NCBI GenBank assembly: GCA_905478335.1
Contig: CAJQIC010000003.1
Location: 1-36,784 of the forward strand
Length of the DNA: 36,784 bases
Direction: 5' to 3'
DNA from: an uncultured Bacteroidia bacterium
GTDB lineage: Bacteria > Bacteroidota > Bacteroidia > NS11-12g > UBA9320
A program made the position numbers and the translations under genes. The notes under the pieces were generated by a model. It was not told the DNA's origin, did not search any database, and saw nothing but the letters and a program-made list of their open reading frames with translations. This document shows positions 1 to 8,171 of this stretch, in pieces (the stretch's first letter is position 1; each line of letters starts with the position of its first letter).

Positions 1-1322
1 GGTCATTCGAAGTGTTTATCGCAGCTGTCGTAATCGCTGGTGTTATACAGGTAGTTTTGGGCTATATAGGCGCAGGTAAAGTGGCATTCTATTTCCCCTC
101 TTCGGTAATTAAAGGCATGCTTGCCGCCATAGGTATAAGCATTTTCCTTAAGCAAATACCACATGCCATTGGGGTCGATAAGGATCCAAACGGTGACTTT
201 AAGTTCTTCCAGTCTGATGGAGAAACAACCTTCAGCGAGTTACTCAACTTTGAAAACTATGTCCCCGGTGCCTTAATTATTGGAGTCATATGTTTAGCGA
301 TTCTCATTTTTTGGGAGAGTAAATGGATTAAAGGCAATAAAGTGTTGAGTATGGTGCCAGGTCCGTTGTTGGCTGTGTTTGCCGGAATTGGATTAAACCA
401 GTGGTATCCAGATACCCTTCACATCACTAAGGAACACTTGGTTCAAATACCTGAGATAGGTTCGTTAAGTGGTTTGTCAGAATACCTCATTCATCCAAAA
501 TTGGCCTCTTTCGCTAAGTTTAAGGTAATTAAAGTTGGTGTCGTCATTGCCATCATTGCAAGTTTAGAAACACTGCTTTGTGTGGAAGCTACAGACCGAT
601 TAGATCCAAGAAAAAACATCACTCCTACGAATAGAGAGTTAAAGGCCCAAGGCTTCGGTAACATCATATCTGGTTTGGTTGGTGGAATACCTGTAACTCA
701 AGTAATCGTGAGAAGTTCGGCTAATATACAAGCTGGAGGTAGGACCAAACTTGCAGCTATTCTGCATGGTGTTTTCTTGTTCGGAACGGTAATGCTTATA
801 CCAAACTTGCTTAACATGATACCGCTGTCAGCGCTTGCTGCCATTTTATTGGTTATTGGATTTAAATTGGCAAAACCGTCTATGTTTAAACGCTTATACA
901 GCGAAGGACAAGATCAGTTTATTCCATTTATCACCACTATCGTAGCCGTATTATTTACTGATTTACTCATTGGTATTTTAATTGGTCTATTGGTGGGAAT
1001 CGGATATGTTCTGTTTACAAACTTTAGATCAGCCATTGTGTTAGAGCAAAAGGGTCGCCACATGATTATTCATTTTAAGAAGGACATTTTCTTTTACAAT
1101 AGAGCGGAGCTAATGAAGTTATTCAGCAAGTTAGAGGAAGGCGACGAACTGACCTTAGACGGCACCAAAGTTGATTTTATTGACCACGACATATTCTTAG
1201 CCATACAAGATTTCGTGAATTTATCAGATGAGAAAAAGATTAAAGTGACCGTGATTGATATTACAAGAAAGAAAATCACGTTTAGGCGAAATCAACAAGA
1301 ATCGCATACCCTAAAAAATTAA
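1..1322 (+). CDS. SulP-family anion transporter, 5'-truncated
   Basis: The reading frame is open from the first bases (SFEVFIAAVV...), so the N-terminus lies outside the window; the GTG at position 12 is not a convincing start. What remains is about 440 residues: several hydrophobic transmembrane segments of a SulP (SLC26-like) permease, then a C-terminal STAS domain over roughly the last 100 residues (ending FRRNQQESHTLKN). SulP proteins move sulfate, bicarbonate or other anions across the inner membrane, often as symport or exchange. The substrate cannot be read from the sequence. The polar insert after the first visible helices (DKDPNGDFKFFQSDGE) resembles Bacteroidota SulP proteins as I remember them. 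It converges on a second, divergent SulP gene 52 nt away. I see no clear terminator between the two. Confidence 0.88.
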   Translation, partial: SFEVFIAAVVIAGVIQVVLGYIGAGKVAFYFPSSVIKGMLAAIGISIFLKQIPHAIGVDKDPNGDFKFFQSDGETTFSELLNFENYVPGALIIGVICLAILIFWESKWIKGNKVLSMVPGPLLAVFAGIGLNQWYPDTLHITKEHLVQIPEIGSLSGLSEYLIHPKLASFAKFKVIKVGVVIAIIASLETLLCVEATDRLDPRKNITPTNRELKAQGFGNIISGLVGGIPVTQVIVRSSANIQAGGRTKLAAILHGVFLFGTVMLIPNLLNMIPLSALAAILLVIGFKLAKPSMFKRLYSEGQDQFIPFITTIVAVLFTDLLIGILIGLLVGIGYVLFTNFRSAIVLEQKGRHMIIHFKKDIFFYNRAELMKLFSKLEEGDELTLDGTKVDFIDHDIFLAIQDFVNLSDEKKIKVTVIDITRKKITFRRNQQESHTLKN

Positions 1323-1374
1323 ATTGATGATTATGATTCGATCGGCTGGATTGATTCCAAGGTCGGATCATCTT

Positions 1375-2988
1375 TTATACTTCCGCATCCATTAAGTCAG
1401 TTACAACGTGGTAACGCGGGTCATCGATTGATTTTTCAATCACTCCATGAAAGTCTGGATTGGCTTTGAGTAATACTGTTTGACATTCAGGACTCAAATG
1501 AGTGAGTTTTATATTTTTGCCAGCCTTATTGTATTTCTCGGTCAAATTAAAAAGTGCTTCGATACCAGAGTGGTCAGTAACCTTTGACTCTAAAAAGTCA
1601 ATTTCAACACGCTCTGGATCTCCCTTTACATCAAACTTGCGGTTAAACGTTTGTGTAGACCCAAAAAACAACGGCCCCCAGATTTCGTAAACTTTCGTTC
1701 CGTCTGGCTTGATGCGTTTACGCGCCCGAATCATCGTAGCACTTTGCCAAGCAAACACCAAAGCAGACATAATAACACCTGCAATCACCGCTGTAGCCAA
1801 ATCATGCCAAACGGTAATACCCGAAACAGCAATGAGCACAATAGCATCAGCTAAAGGTATTTTGCGAAGTATTCTAAAACTACTCCAGGCAAATGTGCCA
1901 ATAACAACCATGAACATAACCCCAACCAATGCGGCAATTGGGATTTGCTCAATTAAAGGAGCGCCAAACAAAACAAAACACAATAAAGCTATAGAAGCCG
2001 TAACGCCAGACAGACGTCCACGACCACCAGAGTTCACATTGATAATGGATTGACCAATCATCGCGCAGCCACCCATTCCGCCAAAAAGTCCGTTTAAAAT
2101 ATTGGCACCACCTTGAGCAACACACTCACGATTTCCACTCCCTCTAGTTTCTGTTAAATCATCAACCAAATTTAGGGTCATCAGCGATTCGATAAGCCCA
2201 ACGGCCGCAAGTAATCCAGCGGTTGAGAGTATAAGTGACCAATGCCCAGCCAACGTACTGGTCAGACCAAAAATGCCACCTTGAAAAGAAGGTAAACTGC
2301 CTTTCAACCCAGTTCCTCCTCCATCTCTAATGAAGCTTCCCACTGTGCTAACGTCTATTTTACCTACGATGGTAATGGCCGCAACAACAATAATCGCAAC
2401 TAATGCTGCTGGAACCTTCTTTGTCAATTTGGGCAAGAAGTACATAATAAGCATCGTTAGCAAAACGAAACCAAGCAAAATGTATAGTTGACTGCCCACC
2501 AACCAAGAAGTTTCTCCAGCACTGGTCACTTTGAACATTTCCAATTGTGAAATGAAAATAACGATGGCTAACCCATTAACAAAACCCATCATTACGGGGT
2601 GCGGAATCAAACGAACAAACTTTCCTAGCTTTAAGAATCCGGCCAATATCTGAATTAAACCAACAAACAGAAGTGTTATAAAAAGCCACTGTAGGCCTAA
2701 ATTCGTTATTGGTTCAGCCAAAGCATCTCCTACCTCGTTTCCCTTCTGAATCAAATGGATCATCACAACGGCCATTGCACCTGTAGCACCCGATATCATT
2801 CCAGGACGACCGCCAAAAAGGGATGTTATTAATCCCATCATAAACGCCCCGTACAAACCCACCAAAGGATCTATACCTGCAACAAAGGCAAATGCTACGG
2901 CTTCTGGGACCAATGCCAGCGCAACTGTTAAACCAGATAACAGGTCATTCTTAGGATTAGATGTAAAGTTGTGAAATAGTCTCCTCAT
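1375..2988 (-). CDS. SulP-family anion permease with STAS domain
   Basis: A complete 537-residue SulP permease. A short cytoplasmic N-terminus (FTSNPKNDLLSGLTVALALVPEAVAFA) leads into the typical SulP opening with Pro and Glu in the first helix. The transmembrane core follows to about residue 410, with a GGMGGCAMIGQS segment near 290-305 matching the conserved central region. A STAS domain occupies about 430-537. Predicted role: inner-membrane uptake or exchange of sulfate, bicarbonate or a carboxylate. It is only distantly like the SulP protein on the other strand, so this does not look like a recent duplication. The ATG is supported by a -7-like element about 20 nt upstream and by the expected N-terminus. 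It may form a unit with the DUF2892 gene upstream, although about 100 nt separate them. Confidence 0.9.
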   Translation of the reverse strand: MRRLFHNFTSNPKNDLLSGLTVALALVPEAVAFAFVAGIDPLVGLYGAFMMGLITSLFGGRPGMISGATGAMAVVMIHLIQKGNEVGDALAEPITNLGLQWLFITLLFVGLIQILAGFLKLGKFVRLIPHPVMMGFVNGLAIVIFISQLEMFKVTSAGETSWLVGSQLYILLGFVLLTMLIMYFLPKLTKKVPAALVAIIVVAAITIVGKIDVSTVGSFIRDGGGTGLKGSLPSFQGGIFGLTSTLAGHWSLILSTAGLLAAVGLIESLMTLNLVDDLTETRGSGNRECVAQGGANILNGLFGGMGGCAMIGQSIINVNSGGRGRLSGVTASIALLCFVLFGAPLIEQIPIAALVGVMFMVVIGTFAWSSFRILRKIPLADAIVLIAVSGITVWHDLATAVIAGVIMSALVFAWQSATMIRARKRIKPDGTKVYEIWGPLFFGSTQTFNRKFDVKGDPERVEIDFLESKVTDHSGIEALFNLTEKYNKAGKNIKLTHLSPECQTVLLKANPDFHGVIEKSIDDPRYHVVTDLMDAEV

Positions 2989-3008
2989 TACGGCATTTTC
3001 AAAGGCCG

Positions 3009-3016
3009 CGAAGGTA
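3009..3016 (-). promoter_or_regulatory. -7-like element upstream of SulP gene
   Basis: On the minus strand the bases TACCTTCG match 7 of 8 positions of the Bacteroidota -7 consensus TAnnTTTG, 20 nt upstream of the SulP ATG. A TTTC lies about 16 nt further upstream where a TTTG would be expected. Weak by itself. Confidence 0.35.
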
Positions 3017-3091
3017 CAGTATTATCTTGTCTGAAATAAGGCTTTATTATCCCGTTTATAGGTCAAGTAAACCAAATGTGACAGTGACGAA

Positions 3092-3301
3092 TTAACTCTC
3101 AGACTTACCCCTCGTTGAAATGCCAAACGGCCAATACAGCGGGCAAAAGGTAATAGAGCTTGTGACAACAAAAATACCTGCCACGATTAAGGCTATTATT
3201 CCTAATGTTCCTGAAACAACGTCTGTAAAATAGAGTAGAAGTAAAACAACTGCCGAAATTAATCGGACTATTCGATCCGTTTTTCCCATGTTCTTAATCA
3301 T
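3092..3301 (-). CDS. DUF2892 (YgaP-like) small membrane protein
   Basis: A 69-residue protein with the DUF2892 pattern: an N-terminal GKTDRIVRLISAV segment, two hydrophobic helices (about residues 12-27 and 33-50) and a C-terminal SSITFCPLYWPFGIST containing a single Cys before a Pro. This domain is the membrane part of the YgaP rhodanese and often occurs alone in Bacteroidota. Its function is not well defined; sulfur-related membrane roles have been suggested from YgaP. The start may be Met1 or Met5 (MGKTDRIVR), the latter agreeing better with relatives. It lies just upstream of the SulP gene on the same strand. Confidence 0.8.
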   Translation of the reverse strand: MIKNMGKTDRIVRLISAVVLLLLYFTDVVSGTLGIIALIVAGIFVVTSSITFCPLYWPFGISTRGKSES

Positions 3302-3320
3302 AATTCTGAATTTTGAAACT

Positions 3321-3328
3321 CAAAACTA
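3321..3328 (-). promoter_or_regulatory. -7 element upstream of DUF2892 gene
   Basis: Minus-strand TAGTTTTG is an exact match to TAnnTTTG, about 19 nt upstream of the ATG. No clear -33 TTG is seen at the usual spacing. Confidence 0.4.
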
Positions 3329-3379
3329 AATGAAGAAGTATCGACCGGTACTGAAATTAGTCAGTTAAGAATATGACAA

Positions 3380-3838
3380 TTATGCCTCTTTCTTTGCTTT
3401 TTCTGCCTTGAAGTATTGAAACGGAACCAACAACATACCGAAGCATTCACCATGCTCTTTACCTAAGTGCTTATGGTGTCTTTTATGTGCTCTTCTTATT
3501 GCTCTGAAGTAAATGTTATCACTATTTCTTAACCATTTGAAGCGCTGGTGAATAAACACATCGTGGACTAAAAAGTAACAAAAACCGTAGGCCATGATAC
3601 CAAAACCAATGGCCATCATTAAAGGAGAACTATTACTCGATCCCAACAAGAGTAATAACATGCTGGGTATGGCAAAAATTAAAAAGAATGCATCGTTTTT
3701 TTCGAAAAATGTTTTGTTGGTATGTGTGTGATGGTCCTCATGTAAGTTCCACAATAAACCATGCATCACAAATTTGTGTGTAAACCACGCAACAAACTCC
3801 ATAAAGAAAAATGTTCCGAAAAATGCAAGTACCATCAT
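3380..3838 (-). CDS. crtZ: Beta-carotene hydroxylase (CrtZ-type)
   Basis: A 152-residue membrane protein of the fatty acid hydroxylase/carotenoid hydroxylase superfamily. It has the expected histidine clusters for a di-iron site: HKFVMH (H21, H26), HEDHH (H33, H36, H37), HDVFIH (H92, H97) and HKRHHKH (H118, H121, H122). Hydrophobic helices separate them. CrtZ adds 3-hydroxyl groups to the beta-ionone rings of beta-carotene, giving zeaxanthin. It is the last gene of the crt operon; its ATG overlaps the stop codon of the preceding gene by one base (TAATG), so translation is probably coupled. A second ATG follows immediately. Length and motifs agree with bacterial CrtZ. Substrate specificity within the superfamily is inferred from the operon. 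Confidence 0.92.
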   Translation of the reverse strand: MMVLAFFGTFFFMEFVAWFTHKFVMHGLLWNLHEDHHTHTNKTFFEKNDAFFLIFAIPSMLLLLLGSSNSSPLMMAIGFGIMAYGFCYFLVHDVFIHQRFKWLRNSDNIYFRAIRRAHKRHHKHLGKEHGECFGMLLVPFQYFKAEKAKKEA

Positions 3839-4353
3839 TATTTTATGTTCGTTTGAACTGTTGTTAATTGTTCAATTTGTTTGGTGCTAATACCGTCGGA
3901 TGTTTTGAGGTTTTTGATAAATGACCTTTTCCAGTCTGCATCTATCACGTAGTCACCAATATTCTCTACAAATATCTTTAAATCTTGATCAATTTCACTA
4001 CTGTACCCAACCATTACAGGCGCATTGAGTTGCACCATTAGGCGTATGTAACGAATTTCAGGATTTAATGGAGCCGCCGTTATGGCTTCCTCAATCAACG
4101 CTTTACCATCGGTAAAATATTTCCATTTGGTGGTAGGCCAAGTAGCAAATTCTGCTGAGGTACAGGTTGCCAGTCCTTTATATGCCTTAGTGACTTGGTT
4201 TGTTGGATAAGTTTTAGACACGATTATTGCCTGCAACTTACATTCCGACTTCACGGCATCATGAAAGTCATCTCGTATGTGATTTAAGTTAACAGTAAAC
4301 GACAAAAGTGTCAGACCAATGGAAACGATAAGTGGAATTGCGCGCCTTTTCAT
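3838..4353 (-). CDS. Unknown exported protein within the crt operon
   Basis: A 171-residue protein lying between crtB and crtZ and joined to both by one-base TAATG overlaps. It begins MKRRAIPLIVSIGLTLLSFTV, a signal peptide or single membrane anchor; the rest is soluble and would face the periplasm. Two Cys residues occur in the mature part (SECKLQ, ATCTS). A central stretch, NPEIRYIRLMVQLNAPVMVGYSSEID near residue 100, looks like a conserved core, and I recall similar proteins near carotenoid genes of other Flavobacteria. It has no carotenoid-cyclase, desaturase or oxygenase motif. No function can be assigned; the tight coupling suggests a role in pigment formation or in placing pigment in the membrane. 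Confidence 0.8.
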   Translation of the reverse strand: MKRRAIPLIVSIGLTLLSFTVNLNHIRDDFHDAVKSECKLQAIIVSKTYPTNQVTKAYKGLATCTSAEFATWPTTKWKYFTDGKALIEEAITAAPLNPEIRYIRLMVQLNAPVMVGYSSEIDQDLKIFVENIGDYVIDADWKRSFIKNLKTSDGISTKQIEQLTTVQTNIK

Positions 4354-5201
4354 TATAACATGTTTAACCGTACGTTCATGTATGACTTGACCATCAAAGC
4401 AAGTTTCACATGGTCTTTCACTCTAATTCTTGTATCAAGTATTCGACTTGACGGTGTTCGTTTTAGCTTTTTGAGCAGTTGTTTGTAGTATTTGTACGCC
4501 GTATAAACGCCAAAACGCGCTGTTTGGGGTAGCTGGACAATGCCTACATAAGCCTCCTCAAAATCTTTTTCAATATCTGCAATGATCGCCGCTTTGTTAT
4601 CAGCACTTAGGTTATTAAAATCTACGTTGGGAAAATAACTTCGGTTTAACACCTCAGAATCTGCTTTAATGTCGCGCAGGAAATTCACTTTTTGAAAAGC
4701 CGACCCAAGCTTCATTGCGGATGGTTTTAAGTGACTGTAAAGCGCTTCATCTCCATTAACAAATATTTTCAAACACATTAAACCAACAACATCTGCCGAT
4801 CCATAGATGTATTTCTCGTATTCTTCCACAGATAGATAATCCAACTTGGTCAAATCCATTCGCATGCTAGACATAAATGATTTTACCAACTGTATGTCTA
4901 TGTTATACTGGTGTAGGGTGTCTTGAAAGGCATGTAAAACCGGATTCAAGCTAATTTTGTGAATAATCGCGTCATATAGGTCAGATTCAAACTTGTCAAA
5001 TAATGCTTCCTGATCATAGTCTAAAAACGAATCTACAATTTCATCTGCCAAGCGTACAAAGCCATAAATGTTGTGAATGTGAGATTGAATGCTTGGATCC
5101 AACATAGACACAGAGGAATAAAATGAAGTACTATACGCCTGCGTGACAGCCTGACTCGAAGTCTTGGCTAAGTCACTATATGTTTGCATGTTTGAGTTCA
5201 T
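4353..5201 (-). CDS. crtB: Phytoene synthase
   Basis: A 282-residue squalene/phytoene synthase family enzyme. The first Asp-rich motif is DEIVD (53-57), followed by the YIYGSADVVGLM helix (131-142) and the second Asp-rich motif NFLRDIKAD (173-181). These bind the diphosphates through magnesium. The enzyme joins two geranylgeranyl diphosphates into phytoene, the first committed step of carotenoid synthesis. The start overlaps the 3' end of crtI by 26 nt; Met1 or Met5 (MQTYSDLAKT) could be used, and both keep the overlap. The downstream gene starts inside the stop codon, so the three genes behave as one operon. Confidence 0.95.
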   Translation of the reverse strand: MNSNMQTYSDLAKTSSQAVTQAYSTSFYSSVSMLDPSIQSHIHNIYGFVRLADEIVDSFLDYDQEALFDKFESDLYDAIIHKISLNPVLHAFQDTLHQYNIDIQLVKSFMSSMRMDLTKLDYLSVEEYEKYIYGSADVVGLMCLKIFVNGDEALYSHLKPSAMKLGSAFQKVNFLRDIKADSEVLNRSYFPNVDFNNLSADNKAAIIADIEKDFEEAYVGIVQLPQTARFGVYTAYKYYKQLLKKLKRTPSSRILDTRIRVKDHVKLALMVKSYMNVRLNML

Positions 5202-6660
5202 GTTTAACGTTTTTTAATATTTGATTAGCGGATATTTTACCTGAAATAAGTGCTGGTGGTACACCTGGTCCAGGAACGGTCAACTGGCCTGTAAAAAACA
5301 GGTGGTCGACTTTTTTACTTTTTATTTTCGGTCGCAAGAACGCCGTTTGTTTTAGCGTATTTGCCATTCCATAGGCATTACCCTTGTAAGAATTGTATTG
5401 ACTTTTAAAATCATCTACACAAAACGATTTGTTGTAGATCACGTGTTCTTTTAATGATTGGTTGGTTAAAGTCTCCAAACGACTCATCACTAAGTCGAAG
5501 TAGTGTTGGCGACGCTCTTCTGAATCTTCTATTCCAGGTGCCAAAGGAATTAAGAAAAATGCATTTTCTTTTCCTTCTGGTGCAACAGATGGATCAGTAA
5601 TACTTGGGAAACACGTATAAAACAAAGGATCATCTGGCCAACTTGGTGTATCGTAAATCTGCACTGCATGTTGATCAAAGTCTTCATCGAAAAACAAGTT
5701 GTGATGACGTACGTTGTAAAGTTTCTTATCAAACCCAACATAAAATATTAGCGCAGAAGGCGCAAACGTTCTTGAAGCCCAATAATCCTCGGTGTACATT
5801 CTACTATCAGGATTAAGCAATTGCTCTGTGTGGTGATAGTCCGCACCGCTGAGAACGATATCACTGTACTCTACCAAGCCATTAATTCTTAATCCGACTG
5901 CTGTGTTGTCAGACGTAATGATTTCTTCTATTTGGGCATTTGTGTGGTAATTTACACCTAACTCCTTGCCCAGTTCTATCATACCTTCTACAATTTTATA
6001 CATCCCTCCCATCGGGTACCAAGTACCGAGAACGAGGTCGGCATAGTTCATAAAATTATAAAAAGCTGGCGTGTTCTCAGGTTTTGCTCCGAGAAATAGC
6101 ACAGGAAATTCTAATATTTTAATGAGTTTAGGATTGGTAAAATCCCTTCGAATGGCTGACCGAACAGTAGAAAAAAATTGGTTTACACGTGTTACGGTTT
6201 GAGGGGTAACTAATTCTAAAATAGAGTTTCCTGGTCTGTACACCAGCTCGTCCATTGAAGCCTTGTAATTAAAAGCCGCGCTGTTTATAAACTTTTCAAG
6301 ATTGGAAGCGGATCCAGGTTCGATAGAATCAAACAAGGTATATATGTCCTCAATAGATCCAGGTATCTCTACCGTTTCGTTGTCTTCAAAAAACACCTTG
6401 TATGCCGGGTTCAACCGAACCAATTCGTAATAATCTGAAGTCTTCTTTCCAAAATCGTGGAAAAAACGCTCAAATATATCTGGCATCCAATACCAGCTTG
6501 GTCCCATATCAAAAGTGAATCCGTCTTGCTGGAAAGCACGTGCTCTACCGCCTAACGAATCATTCTTTTCGTATACATCAACTGAATATCCCGCTTTTGC
6601 TAAGTAGCAAGCTGCAGACAAAGAAGAAAACCCAGAACCGATTATTTGTACGTTTTTCAT
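5176..6660 (-). CDS. crtI: Phytoene desaturase
   Basis: A CrtI-type FAD amine-oxidase-fold desaturase of 494 residues. The N-terminal dinucleotide-binding signature is IIGSGFSSLSAACYLAKAGY, with the acidic YEKN after the second strand and SLGGRA next. The C-terminal signature FFTGQLTVPGPGVPPALISG is typical of carotenoid desaturases. I place the start at the ATG at 6660 (MKNVQIIGSG) rather than a further Met six codons upstream, because the extra MICLNK is not expected before the Rossmann strand. It converts phytoene stepwise to neurosporene or lycopene; the number of steps cannot be read from the sequence. It is preceded by 48 nt containing paired TTGTTTAA/TTAAACAA sites next to the CarH-like regulator gene. 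Confidence 0.95.
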   Translation of the reverse strand: MKNVQIIGSGFSSLSAACYLAKAGYSVDVYEKNDSLGGRARAFQQDGFTFDMGPSWYWMPDIFERFFHDFGKKTSDYYELVRLNPAYKVFFEDNETVEIPGSIEDIYTLFDSIEPGSASNLEKFINSAAFNYKASMDELVYRPGNSILELVTPQTVTRVNQFFSTVRSAIRRDFTNPKLIKILEFPVLFLGAKPENTPAFYNFMNYADLVLGTWYPMGGMYKIVEGMIELGKELGVNYHTNAQIEEIITSDNTAVGLRINGLVEYSDIVLSGADYHHTEQLLNPDSRMYTEDYWASRTFAPSALIFYVGFDKKLYNVRHHNLFFDEDFDQHAVQIYDTPSWPDDPLFYTCFPSITDPSVAPEGKENAFFLIPLAPGIEDSEERRQHYFDLVMSRLETLTNQSLKEHVIYNKSFCVDDFKSQYNSYKGNAYGMANTLKQTAFLRPKIKSKKVDHLFFTGQLTVPGPGVPPALISGKISANQILKNVKHELKHANI

Positions 6661-6661
6661 T

Positions 6662-6693
6662 TTGTTTAAGCAAATCAACTAATTGTTAAACAA
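6662..6693. promoter_or_regulatory. Inverted TTGTTTAA / TTAAACAA pair before crtI
   Basis: In the 48-nt gap between carH and crtI, TTGTTTAA (6662-6669) and its exact reverse complement TTAAACAA (6686-6693) flank a minus-strand TTGATTTG (6671-6678), which matches 7 of 8 bases of the -7 consensus. The second arm is part of the 11-bp palindrome TTGTTAAACAA (6683-6693). The same pair of words occurs upstream of the regulator gene. I infer an operator for the CarH-like protein over a crtI promoter; no footprint data are implied. Confidence 0.45.
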
Positions 6694-6708
6694 AAAAACA
6701 AGAAGAAC

Positions 6709-7602
6709 TTACATTTTGTTTATCATTTCGTCTAAATCGTTAAACAATTCAACGTTTTTGATATCAAAGCTTCTGTCCCTAACGTTTCTACCTGTTACCC
6801 AAAAGGCATCATCACGACCTTGTAGCAAGGTACGATAAAAATAGGTAAGGTAGCGTTCGACCTCTTCAGATACAGGCCTAACAGTGAAGTAACTAACAAA
6901 AGTAATTTTCTTACACACCAGCTGAATCGCCTTAAGATTGTCTAACGGTACACTTTGACCAAGATAGATTACATGGCCACCACGTAACAACAATTCATAA
7001 TGCATGTAGAGCAGCCCCAATTCATGAATTTCATTGTCTGGGAGAAACAATACGTACACAGCGTCATCGGTTTTAGGCACCGTTTGCTGTACACGTTCAA
7101 TACTGATTTGAAGCTTCTGCTTGATTAAATTCGATATGAAGTGTTCATGAGCCGGTGTAATGCTGTCACTCTGCCAATGGATTCCAATTTGATGCAAAAG
7201 TGGAACAAACACTTCTAAAAATACATGACGGAAAGAGAACTCAGCAATGAGCCTATTAAACGTTTGTTCAAAGTGATTCTGATCAAAATTTAACATGGAC
7301 AACACCAAGGCATCCATGTACCCCGAGTGGTCTCCCCCTTTAGAAATTTGATCCATTACTGCCTGACCGAGATCGCCATCATCAAGCTGCGCAATCTTAG
7401 AAATCTTATAACCATTTTTGTATAGTAAGGTTACGTTTAAAAGCTTTTTTAAACTATCGGCATTGTACAGCCTAATGTTTGAATCCGTTCTGTTTGGATT
7501 TAACACACTGTATCGCTTTTCCCACATCCGAATCGTGTGGGCTTTAATTCCTGAAAGATTTTCTAGATCTTTTATCGTAAAGCTTGATGCTATATTGTTC
7601 AA
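6709..7602 (-). CDS. carH: MerR-family B12-binding regulator, CarH/LitR-like photoreceptor
   Basis: A 297-residue protein with three parts. Residues 8-75 form a MerR winged helix (TIKDLENLSGIKAHTIRMWEKRY). About 95-170 is the four-helix cap carrying the CarH motif W-x9-E-H (W143, E153, H154). About 180-290 is a cobalamin-binding Rossmann domain with E-x-H-x-x-G (E191, H193, G196). In known CarH proteins adenosylcobalamin bound this way makes a tetramer that represses carotenoid genes in the dark; light breaks the Co-C bond and releases DNA. The residue after W143 is Gln; in Thermus CarH I recall a His there that ligates cobalt after photolysis, while here a His precedes the Trp (H142). The only plausible start is TTG at 7602, since the next Met (26) would delete half the HTH. 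Its position directly before crtI supports the role. Confidence 0.85.
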   Translation of the reverse strand: MNNIASSFTIKDLENLSGIKAHTIRMWEKRYSVLNPNRTDSNIRLYNADSLKKLLNVTLLYKNGYKISKIAQLDDGDLGQAVMDQISKGGDHSGYMDALVLSMLNFDQNHFEQTFNRLIAEFSFRHVFLEVFVPLLHQIGIHWQSDSITPAHEHFISNLIKQKLQISIERVQQTVPKTDDAVYVLFLPDNEIHELGLLYMHYELLLRGGHVIYLGQSVPLDNLKAIQLVCKKITFVSYFTVRPVSEEVERYLTYFYRTLLQGRDDAFWVTGRNVRDRSFDIKNVELFNDLDEMINKM

Positions 7603-7619
7603 CTTTAATACACCTTTAG

Positions 7620-7660
7620 TTAAACAAATCTAACACTTTAAATCTAAAAAGGTTGTTTAA
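7620..7660. promoter_or_regulatory. TTAAACAA / TTGTTTAA pair before carH
   Basis: TTAAACAA (7620-7627) and TTGTTTAA (7653-7660) lie upstream of the carH-like gene. The first overlaps the minus-strand -7 element TAGATTTG (7625-7632), an exact TAnnTTTG match; the second lies in the 3' end of the upstream membrane-protein gene. The same words flank the -7-like box of crtI, so this is a candidate autoregulatory operator. Confidence 0.42.
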
Positions 7661-8171
7661 GATTTTGAGATAAGCGTTTTATCGCTACAATGTGACCAAA
7701 AATAACAACAGGTACGATGATGCCTGGAAGCCAAACAAATGGAAAGTGGAGGATACCAGTATTGGGCATATCAAAGGCCAATTGCTGGAAAGGACTCGGT
7801 GCAGAAAATATGCCTGTAATTACCACCTGGCTGACCATTAATAGGCAAACCCAGTTCCAAATGAGTAGCCAACGCTTGCTTATTTTTCCCTTATTCCAGC
7901 CAAAGTATGCAATGAACGGAGCAGTCAAACCTGCAAGTATATCGAAGTTACGACCGCTAAAAGTCATTGACTCTGGCACCAAATGGTATACAAATAAATA
8001 ATACAGAACAATTTCGACACCAATACGCACAGAATGTAGGTAGGTGTAGGTCTCTAAATTAAAATTGGCAATCAGTCTTTTGCCAGACTTAGTGAGAAAA
8101 GCAATTAAAATGCACACCACACTAGGAAGCAGTATGAACATAATTCTTGGAGGAAATGCGTCGGTATCCAA
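7644..8171 (-). pseudogene. Multi-TM membrane protein, C-terminal part after a frameshift
   Basis: This frame encodes about 175 residues with several hydrophobic helices and the segments FPPRIMFILLPS, LHSVRIGVEIVLYYLF, MTFSGRNFDILAGLTAPF and FQQLAFDMPNTGILHFPFVWLPGI. I recognise these as belonging to a conserved Bacteroidota membrane protein family of unknown function. The only possible start is an unlikely TTG. The missing N-terminal helices are encoded in another frame just upstream (8105-8329). Adding one T to the run at 8170-8173 on the coding strand would join them as ...GFFLDTDAFPPR..., which fits the family as I remember it. It is either a broken gene or a sequencing error. It sits between the reductase-like gene and carH in the same direction. 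Confidence 0.6.

Noticed and set aside
1709-2053. 114-codon plus-strand ORF opposite the SulP gene
   Set aside because: Complete shadow of the SulP coding frame with Ala/Thr/Ile-rich composition; the other unlisted opposite-strand ORFs inside long genes were dropped for the same reason.
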